The notes below the pieces were generated by a model, which was not told the DNA's origin, made no database searches, and saw only the letters and a list, made by a program, of their open reading frames with translations. From positions 10,558 to 74,557 of the forward strand of contig JANRKQ010000225.1 of NCBI GenBank assembly GCA_033763395.1: a DNA stretch of 64,000 bases. Direction: 5' to 3'. The DNA is from Xiheimicrobium sp033763395 (GTDB lineage Bacteria; Myxococcota; Myxococcia; Myxococcales; Myxococcaceae). Below, piece after piece: positions 16,304-23,305 of this stretch (positions within the stretch are counted from its first letter, which is position 1; each line of letters begins with the position of its first letter). The position numbers were made by a program, and so were the translations under genes.

Positions 16304-19300
16304 CGCCAAATCCTCACCGTCGCAGTCGTTGTATCGCCGAGAATGACATCGGGCTGACCGGAACCGTCGATATCGCCCAAGGAGTTCACTGACCCGAGGC
16401 GACTCGAGGCGTTCCCGGTGATGGAGCTCGCATCGAACCGAGAAACCCAGAACTCGGGGGTCGACCCAAGGACGCCAGGTGCCATTCCTCCGAATGGTCG
16501 GATTCCGGGCCGTTGGTAGATCGCGAATGCAAAGTTCCCACTACTCTGTGCCTGGCCGGACAGGAGGTCAGCACTGGAATCGGAGGCACCGTTTAGCCGT
16601 CCGACAGAAACCTGCAGGCCGAAGCCGAGTGGTCCGCGAATCTCGGCTACAGGGGAAGGCTGGCCCGAGGGCATCGCAACTGGCGTGGCGAAGACGAAGA
16701 GACGCCCGTTTCCTGGCGCTCCCGGAAAAGCCACGACGAGGTCAGCCGCAGGGCCGTCGACGACGTTCGAATCGCCCACAGCGCTGGCCCCGAAGCCAGT
16801 GGCTGGCGAGTTGTCCGTCGTGGTGGTCTGGGTCAACTCCAGAATGAAGTTGGACGCGGTAAGTGGTGCCGCACCAGATGATGACGCGATGGCAGCGCCC
16901 GAAAAGACACGATACCTGTTGATGCTCGAACGCGACATGGGAATCGCGATGTCCGGCCTTCCGTCGCTTGAGATGTCGCCGACGCCGATCAAGCCGAATC
17001 GGTTCTGACCAAACGCGTTTCCTGCCGGTGACACCAGCAGTGGGCTCGGACCATCGACCACGTAGTCAGCTGTCGCGCTGGACACGGGAATGAAGGTGAC
17101 CATCGTGGTCGGGTCGGTCGCAGTACGTGCCGAGGCCCACGCTGCGCGTGAACGCCCCCGGTAGATGAACACTCGCCCTTGGTTGCTCGCGAAGAGCGGC
17201 GCAGAGATCGCAAGCTCGTCGAGTGCGTCCCCATCAATCGATGGAATGATTCGGACGGCTCCGCTCCCAATTCGGTTCGTGGAATCGCCGCGCAGTTCAA
17301 TGGCTTGGGAGGCATCGAGTGATGAAGCCGAAGCTGTACCGAAGTAGATGACTGCCCGGCCTCCATTGTTGGGTGCTGCTCCGGTCCAAGTCTGTCCGAT
17401 CACCAGGTCGAGTTTGTTCTCTCCTGCCACATCGCCGACGTTGCCTCCTGAGCCAATATCACTCCCGAACTGCCCTGCCGTCGCGTCAGACGGCGTCAGT
17501 TCCTGACAGCCCGCACCGCACGTCGTCTGCGACGTGAACCCAGAAGCGCCGTAGTACACGAACACCGCGCCCCCACCGGTTCGAGTCGGAGCGGTCACGA
17601 CCAGATCGGCAATGGAGTCGTTGTTCAAGCTCGGGGCTGCGACGACGGTCTGGCCAAAGTTCGCGCTCATGGCGCTAGCCGGCGCGGAGATCGTCACTTC
17701 CGTCCAGAAGTTGTTGAGCACCGTCGGTGCGGAATAAGCCGAGTAGTTGCCCACCTCGTCACGGGCACGCACCGCGATGTAGTACCCATTGAGCGGAGGC
17801 ACTGTCAGGCGGAAGTTGCTCGTCGGGTTCGCCGACCAGGCGACGTTCGGCTCTGGATTCGCCACCGAACTGAAGAAGTCGGTCGAGGTTGGAAGGGTGT
17901 TGTTGCCGGGGACCGATGTCGTCGACCAGCGAAGGTCGTATCCAGCGTGCCCACCCGACGCTGAGGTCGTGCCGTCGTCGAACGTCGGCATCCAACCAAG
18001 GCTCACCTCGGCGATGCGCGCATCTCCGATGGTCTGGCTGACGGTCGGTGCCCCAGGCGCGATCACGTCGATGGTCGCGGTCGAGGTCCACTCCGTCGTG
18101 TTGCCCGCGCCGTCCGTCACCCGCACCACCAACGCTCCAGAGTCGTTGTGGGGCAGGGTGATCGCGCTCCCGCCAGTGAAGCTGATCGTCTGCGCCGCCG
18201 CCGTCACGGGTTGGCTGGTCAGCTCCGTGCCCTTGAACAGGACACGAACCGTTCCGCTCAGACCGAAGTCAAACGCCTCGACGGAATCGACCACGACGTT
18301 CGCCTGCGCGCCCGTCGTTCCTGCGCTGAGGTCGGCGAAGTAGCCGGCGACGCCCGTCTCAACGTTCCGGTTATCAGCCGCCGCGACGAAGAAGGTGGGT
18401 GTCGCCGATGCGATCAGCGTCCCGTTGAGGCGCGCCTGGCCGGACCCGCCGAACGTCGGCGCGTCGAGGTCGACCCGGAACGTCGCCACCGTGGGCGGCC
18501 GCGCCCCGTTCGGCACCGACACCGTCCAGGTCTCACCATCGACGAGCGCCACGCTTGAGAACGTCGCCAGCCCCGCCACGTCAGCCACGGAGATGGGAGT
18601 GCCCGCGGTCGGCCCGGTGCGGACCAGCGTAATCATCCGGCCGGTGGTGCAGCTCGAGGTCTGGGCGGTAATCGTCGCGGTGCCCGAGTTCGCCGTCAGG
18701 CTGCCCGTGTTGCTTCGATTGAACCACTGGCCGTTCGCGTTCGCGAACGCGTTCGTCAGTGTCAGGCCGCAGTCGCTCGAGTTGATGACGATGTTGTTCA
18801 CCGTCGTCGAGCACGTGTTACCTGCCGCGTCGCTCACGGAGACCGAGACGTTCTGCGTGCCGTTCGCGTACGTAATGGGGCCGCTCGCGACGCCCGCCGT
18901 AACGGTCAAGGTCCCGCGCGTTCCCCCCTCAGAGGAGGAGACCGTCACCGTCCGGCCGTCGGCGCCAGCGACGTTCACCGTCGTGGTGATGCTGAGGTCC
19001 GAGTAGGGCGAGTTCGCCACGCTCGGAGACACGATCGTACAGGTCGGGTCCTCGAGGTCGATCAGGAGCGAGCGCTGCGTGATGCTCGCCGTGTTGCCAG
19101 CCGCATCGCGGCAGGTGGCGTCCAGCGTTCGGGTGTTCGTCCCGGTCAAACCTGTGAACGTAGCCGTCGCCTGGTTCGCCGCACCCGACGGCGTCACGTT
19201 CTGTGCCGTCAGACCCTGGAGGGTCACCGTCACGCCGTTCATGCCGACGTCCGCGGCCGTCGCGATCGTCACGCCAAGCGAGCCGCCGGGGACGTTCGAG

Positions 19301-21726
19301 CGATTCAGCGTGGTGAGGGTAGGCGACACGAGGTCGCAGTTGGGCGCCGTGCGGTCGACCCGAACCGTGGTGACCGCCGGGTTCGAGGTCGCCGTGAAAA
19401 GGTTGGTGTTGGCCACCAGGTCCTGCAGCTGAACGAACAGCGTGTAGTCCCGCTCGTTCGCGATGCCCTGGGTGAGATTGACGCGCACGCGGCCAGTGCC
19501 CGTGTCGAACGATACGTCTCCGGCGACGTTCAGCGCGGTCGACGGGCTGCCGCTGACGACCTCACGCACCGTGACGCCTGCCGTCGCGGACAGCGTCGAA
19601 AGGTTCATGTCTCCACATGCCGGGTCGAGCTGGAACTCGAGGCGAGGCGCGTTGGCGCCAAGCTCCGTGGCGTTCAGCCGCCCGTCCATGTTCGTGTCCT
19701 GCGGGAAGCGGAGCGAGCTGGCGAGCACGCAGGGACGTACGGAGTCGACCGTCACGGGGACAGCCGGAGACTCGGTGCGCGTCGCGCCGGCGACGATGAC
19801 GACCTTGAGCTCGTAGGCTCCGTCGGGGAACGTGAACGCGTTCGCCGGGCTCGTCACGTTCTGCGCGAGCCGGAACCAGCCCGTACCGCAGTCTCCTTCG
19901 ACCGCGCCGGTGAACATCTGCGTGGTGCAGATGTCAGCGCGACCACCCGAGGGGATGCGGCCGTTGAAGGTCAGAATGCGCTGCGCACCGGGAACCGCCG
20001 GGTTCGAGTCCTGCTGCGCGTTGATGGTCGCCCGCGTCTGGCCCGAGGGAACGACCGGGCTCGTGATGGCCGGCCCTTCGAGGTCCACCGTCACGTCGAC
20101 CTGCACGCCGTCCGTCCCGCCATCGCCGAGGTTGTCGACCTCTGCGCGGAAGATGAAGTCTCCGCTGGTCACCGGGGTCACGAAGGCGGCGATGGCGTCA
20201 GAGCCACCGTCCGTCAGGCTCCGCGCCGTCAGCGTCGCGTTCCCGACCGCCGTAAACGTGCCCGTTCCACCATCGGCCGAGACGACGGCGCGGCTCAGGC
20301 GCGCTGGCTGCCCGACGCAGAGGCCGCGGCTGGCCGTGCGGAAGGTGAAGTTTCCACCCGGTGCTTGCGACGCGATGATCAGCGCAGGGTTCGACGGCGG
20401 TGCGAAGAAGGTAATGCCACAGCCCGAGAGCACCACGTCGACCGTCACGCTCCCGCTGCCCACGTTGCCGGCCACGTCCGTCACACGGACCGTGATGGTC
20501 CGCGTTCCGTCCGCTGAGAACGGCACCGACAGCACCACCGCGCCGTTCGCGACCGTCGCGCAGTCGACCTGCATCGTGCCGAGGAAGGCGCACGCCGTCG
20601 CGCCATTGTCTCCCATGCCGACGTTCGCGACGACCGACACCGGCGAGCGCGTGATGAGCACCGGTCCGCCATCAGCCGACGTCGGAGCGGCGATCGTCAC
20701 CACCGGCGGGTCGAAGTCGACGGGAATGGTGCGGGTCGCGTTCGTCACCATGCACGCGTTGCCCGCGGCGTCGCGCGCCTCGAGCGTCACCATGTAGGAC
20801 TGCGTGCCAGTGCTCGCGACGGTGAAGTCGACCGAGGCCGTCGCCATCGTCGAGAGGTCGACCGGGCGCGAGTCCATGCCGAGGCGCATCGTCGCCGACG
20901 CCACCATGCCGCTCACGCGCGAGGCCGTGGCGCGCACCTGATAGCCGGCCGTGACCGTGTCCGCGTCGTTCGTCGGACCGCGCGGAGCCTGGTCGGTGGT
21001 GTTCTCGACCGCACACGCGGCCGTGCGCTGAATCCGAATCGACGGGTTGCAGGTAGGCGACGCCGTTCCGCGCGAGACCGTGCCCGTCACCGTGAACGTC
21101 CCATCATTCGCGGGAGCCGGCACCGTCACCTGCGCCGTGTCGCTCATCACCGAGGCCTGCGCGGGTGTGCCGTTCGGGACAGAGAAAGTCGCGCCGGCGC
21201 CCGTGCCCGCGTTCGTCCGAACGCGCACGATGACGCCGCTCCCACCGGGCAGTTCGGCGCTGTTGAGCGCGCCGTCGCCGTTCGCGTCCTGCGGGAAGTC
21301 GCAGCTCATGATCACCGGAGGCGCCATCACGGTCTCCTTCACCGTGATGCTCACGTCGCGCGTGACTGAGCAGGTCGAGTCCTTCTCCGTCAACGTCACC
21401 TTGAACGTGTTCTGACCCGCCTTGAACATCCGGCCGGCAAACGTCGCGGTCGCGGCCGCGATCGTCGTCGCATCGGTCGCCATGCCGAAGTCGGCGTCGC
21501 CTGCAGCGCGAATCGAGAGTTTCGCGGTCGCGACCGGAACCTCCGTCATCGGCCCACGTCGCAGGCTCGCCACCACGTCGACGACCTGATTCACGTCGGT
21601 CGCGTCGCTCGCGGGCGTGGTGTCGATCACCAGGTCGGTGCAGTCATCGACCGGTGGACAAGCCGTTAGGCCTACGACCGCCGCCGCGAACAGCGCCCCC
21701 ACCCGCACTGAAGCCAACCGATTCAT
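16300..21726 (-). CDS. Giant lipoprotein with Ig/Fn3 repeats and FG-GAP propeller
   Basis: A 1808-residue surface lipoprotein. ATG 21726 is chosen over 21741 because GGAG lies eight bases before it and a clean lipoprotein signal follows (L-T-A-C, Cys23). Residues ~30-1250 are many Ig-like beta modules with recurring D-x-x-x-P and A-x-D-A-A-G-N-x-C motifs, a common end strand of cadherin/Big-type repeats. Near 1250-1340 is an Fn3-like module (G-Y-D-L-R-W-S). Residues ~1345-1808 hold about seven FG-GAP/integrin-alpha-like blades (I-A-D-L-V-V-T-A-P, D-E-L-A-I-S-A-P, Q-P-D-V-I-L-G). The 3' part is visibly less GC-rich than the window. It lies between a PqqD gene and the coupled Cys-rich peptide. 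It is likely an adhesin or binding partner; the ligand is unknown. Confidence 0.85.
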   Translation of the reverse strand: MNRLASVRVGALFAAAVVGLTACPPVDDCTDLVIDTTPASDATDVNQVVDVVASLRRGPMTEVPVATAKLSIRAAGDADFGMATDATTIAAATATFAGRMFKAGQNTFKVTLTEKDSTCSVTRDVSITVKETVMAPPVIMSCDFPQDANGDGALNSAELPGGSGVIVRVRTNAGTGAGATFSVPNGTPAQASVMSDTAQVTVPAPANDGTFTVTGTVSRGTASPTCNPSIRIQRTAACAVENTTDQAPRGPTNDADTVTAGYQVRATASRVSGMVASATMRLGMDSRPVDLSTMATASVDFTVASTGTQSYMVTLEARDAAGNACMVTNATRTIPVDFDPPVVTIAAPTSADGGPVLITRSPVSVVANVGMGDNGATACAFLGTMQVDCATVANGAVVLSVPFSADGTRTITVRVTDVAGNVGSGSVTVDVVLSGCGITFFAPPSNPALIIASQAPGGNFTFRTASRGLCVGQPARLSRAVVSADGGTGTFTAVGNATLTARSLTDGGSDAIAAFVTPVTSGDFIFRAEVDNLGDGGTDGVQVDVTVDLEGPAITSPVVPSGQTRATINAQQDSNPAVPGAQRILTFNGRIPSGGRADICTTQMFTGAVEGDCGTGWFRLAQNVTSPANAFTFPDGAYELKVVIVAGATRTESPAVPVTVDSVRPCVLASSLRFPQDTNMDGRLNATELGANAPRLEFQLDPACGDMNLSTLSATAGVTVREVVSGSPSTALNVAGDVSFDTGTGRVRVNLTQGIANERDYTLFVQLQDLVANTNLFTATSNPAVTTVRVDRTAPNCDLVSPTLTTLNRSNVPGGSLGVTIATAADVGMNGVTVTLQGLTAQNVTPSGAANQATATFTGLTGTNTRTLDATCRDAAGNTASITQRSLLIDLEDPTCTIVSPSVANSPYSDLSITTTVNVAGADGRTVTVSSSEGGTRGTLTVTAGVASGPITYANGTQNVSVSVSDAAGNTCSTTVNNIVINSSDCGLTLTNAFANANGQWFNRSNTGSLTANSGTATITAQTSSCTTGRMITLVRTGPTAGTPISVADVAGLATFSSVALVDGETWTVSVPNGARPPTVATFRVDLDAPTFGGSGQARLNGTLIASATPTFFVAAADNRNVETGVAGYFADLSAGTTGAQANVVVDSVEAFDFGLSGTVRVLFKGTELTSQPVTAAAQTISFTGGSAITLPHNDSGALVVRVTDGAGNTTEWTSTATIDVIAPGAPTVSQTIGDARIAEVSLGWMPTFDDGTTSASGGHAGYDLRWSTTSVPGNNTLPTSTDFFSSVANPEPNVAWSANPTSNFRLTVPPLNGYYIAVRARDEVGNYSAYSAPTVLNNFWTEVTISAPASAMSANFGQTVVAAPSLNNDSIADLVVTAPTRTGGGAVFVYYGASGFTSQTTCGAGCQELTPSDATAGQFGSDIGSGGNVGDVAGENKLDLVIGQTWTGAAPNNGGRAVIYFGTASASSLDASQAIELRGDSTNRIGSGAVRIIPSIDGDALDELAISAPLFASNQGRVFIYRGRSRAAWASARTATDPTTMVTFIPVSSATADYVVDGPSPLLVSPAGNAFGQNRFGLIGVGDISSDGRPDIAIPMSRSSINRYRVFSGAAIASSSGAAPLTASNFILELTQTTTTDNSPATGFGASAVGDSNVVDGPAADLVVAFPGAPGNGRLFVFATPVAMPSGQPSPVAEIRGPLGFGLQVSVGRLNGASDSSADLLSGQAQSSGNFAFAIYQRPGIRPFGGMAPGVLGSTPEFWVSRFDASSITGNASSRLGSVNSLGDIDGSGQPDVILGDTTTATVRIWR
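16311..16315 (-). promoter_or_regulatory. Ribosome-binding site of the Cys-rich peptide
   Basis: GAGGA on the minus strand, seven bases before ATG 16303 and inside the last codons of the giant lipoprotein gene. With the ATGA overlap it supports coupled translation of the two products and argues that the short ORF is real. Confidence 0.6.
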
Positions 21727-21765
21727 GCGCACGTCTCCCATGGTGCCCCGTCCCCAGGGTGGGAT

Positions 21766-22068
21766 TCACCCCACCGTCAGCACCAGTTTGCCCAACAGCA
21801 ACTCGATGAACTGCCTCGTATCGGCCTCGGCGACCTCGCGCGAGACCTCGAACTCTTCGATCAGTACGTCGACGATCTGCCCAACCGTCCTCGCCCCATC
21901 CACGAGCTCGATGATTCGCTCGCCCACCTCCGACACCGACCCGTCGGGCGCCTCGAACGTATGCAAGCGGTCGTCCGGCGTCGCCGCCATGTACCGCCCA
22001 CCGACCCGCTGAACGGCCGTGTCTGGGTGCACTCGCACGACCGTGTCCAGGTAGAGCCCAACGTCCAC
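21766..22068 (-). CDS. PqqD-family protein (RiPP recognition element fold)
   Basis: A 100-residue protein matching PqqD along its length: V-V-R-V-H-P-D, a G-G-R-Y-M and L-H-T-F-E-A-P-D-G beta hairpin, then the helical part V-G-E-R-I-I-E-L-V-D-G-A-R-T-V-G-Q-I-V-D-V-L and V-x-x-D-T-R-Q-F-I-E-L-L. PqqD domains hold the leader of a ribosomal peptide and present it to a modifying enzyme. GTG 22068 is used because AGGAG sits eight bases upstream and the length fits; the frame stays open further up to 22239. It starts the cassette, ending 39 bases before the giant lipoprotein ATG. No radical SAM or other tailoring gene is adjacent, which is unusual. Confidence 0.82.
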   Translation of the reverse strand: MDVGLYLDTVVRVHPDTAVQRVGGRYMAATPDDRLHTFEAPDGSVSEVGERIIELVDGARTVGQIVDVLIEEFEVSREVAEADTRQFIELLLGKLVLTVG

Positions 22069-22076
22069 GTCCGCTG

Positions 22077-22081
22077 CTCCT
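22077..22081 (-). promoter_or_regulatory. Ribosome-binding site deciding the PqqD start
   Basis: AGGAG on the minus strand, eight bases before GTG 22068. It supports this start over the longer in-frame reading that begins at GTG 22239. Confidence 0.6.
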
Positions 22082-22296
22082 GATTCTCGAACAATCGCGG
22101 GAGGTTGACCCGACTCGAACCACACGAAGCGCCGGCCACACCGAGGGCTCCCCTCCCGCGCCGTCCCGGCGATCGGGGTGTAGTCCGTCAGGGTGAGGCG
22201 AGCAAGCCCCGGGTCACGTCGCACACAGTGGGGCTGCACGGACTGCGCGCGCGCGTCAGGAGAACGGCGACCCGTGCATGGGAGACCGCTCCCGCG

Positions 22297-23196
22297 TCAG
22301 CCCACGGCCAGCGCGGCGAACAGGCCGGTCAGGTACAGCAACGACGTCCCGAAGAGCTTTCGCGCCCACCGCGCATCGCCCTGCGTCCGCCAGCCCTCGA
22401 CGCCCACCCAGCCCCACCACAGGCCGAGCGCCAGCGCCGCGACAAGGTACGGCCACCCGGCGACGCCCACCACGAAGGGCAGGGCGCTCACCGGCAGCAT
22501 GAGCGCGAGGTACCCCACGGCGTGCGCGCGCGCGACGTCGTCACCCTTCTCGAGCGGCAGCGAGGTGAGCCCGGCCGCGCGGTACTCCGCCTTCCGGAAC
22601 AGCGCGATCGCGATGAAGTGCGGCAACTGCCAGACGAACAGGATCGCGAAGAGCACCAGCCCCGGCTCTTCGATGCGCCCGGTCGCTGCCGTCCACCCCA
22701 TCAGCGGAGGCAAGGCTCCGGGCACCGCGCCCACCACCATCGCCCAGTGCGTGCGCGACTTCATCGGCGTGTACACCAGCACGTAGCTCGCGAGCGCCAG
22801 CACCCCCAGCGCTCCGGTGAGCGCATTCACGCCGAGGAACAACACCGGCAACGACACCGCCGCGAGCGCCGCCGCGAAGCCCAGGGCCACCAGCGGCTCC
22901 ATGCGCGCCTGCGGGAGGGGCCGCACCGCCGTGCGCGCCATGAAGCGATCGGAGTCACGCTCGAGGTAGCAGTTGAACGCGTTCGCCGCGCCCACCGTGC
23001 CCGCCGTCCCCACCAGCGCCACCACCCACTGCCACCACGTCAGCGGCGCCTTCGACAGCCACATGCCGCCGGCGGTGGTGAAGAGCACCAGCCCTGACAG
23101 CCTCGGCTTGGTCAACGAGACGAGGTCCTTCACCGTCGCCAGCGCGGAGCGATCCAGGACCCTCGACGTCACCACCGGCTCCGACGACACGGACAT
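22297..23196 (-). CDS. ctaB: Heme O synthase (protoheme IX farnesyltransferase)
   Basis: A 299-residue UbiA-superfamily prenyltransferase with about eight or nine helices. The first Asp-rich motif is N-C-Y-L-E-R-D-S-D-R-F-M-A-R-T followed by R-P-L-P, and the region Y-T-P-M-K-S-R-T then G-A-x-P-G-A-L-P-P-L-M-G-W is diagnostic of CyoE/CtaB. It farnesylates heme b to heme o for terminal oxidases. The start at ATG 23196 gives the usual length. No oxidase genes are in view. It is upstream of the PqqD gene on the same strand (228-base gap) but its motifs argue against a role as peptide prenylator. Confidence 0.92.
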   Translation of the reverse strand: MSVSSEPVVTSRVLDRSALATVKDLVSLTKPRLSGLVLFTTAGGMWLSKAPLTWWQWVVALVGTAGTVGAANAFNCYLERDSDRFMARTAVRPLPQARMEPLVALGFAAALAAVSLPVLFLGVNALTGALGVLALASYVLVYTPMKSRTHWAMVVGAVPGALPPLMGWTAATGRIEEPGLVLFAILFVWQLPHFIAIALFRKAEYRAAGLTSLPLEKGDDVARAHAVGYLALMLPVSALPFVVGVAGWPYLVAALALGLWWGWVGVEGWRTQGDARWARKLFGTSLLYLTGLFAALAVG

Positions 23197-23305
23197 CTGG
23201 CTCCTCGCGGCCGCTTCAACCAACGGGCGCCGCGGCGAATACCAACGGGCACGCAGCCAGACAAGCCAGCCCACCGTCGGCGAGACGATGGACTGATGGG
23301 AGCCG

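Noticed and set aside
19832..20797. A 321-codon plus-strand frame inside the giant lipoprotein gene
   Set aside because: It follows the reverse of repeated Ig-like coding sequence and has no independent start signal or family match.
21766..22239. A longer PqqD protein starting at GTG 22239
   Set aside because: The upstream 57 codons lie before a good AGGAG-GTG start at 22068, and PqqD proteins are usually about 90-100 residues.
22297..23196. The UbiA-type gene as a peptide prenyltransferase of the PqqD cassette
   Set aside because: Its motifs are those of heme O synthase, and a 228-base gap separates it from the PqqD gene; a housekeeping role is simpler.
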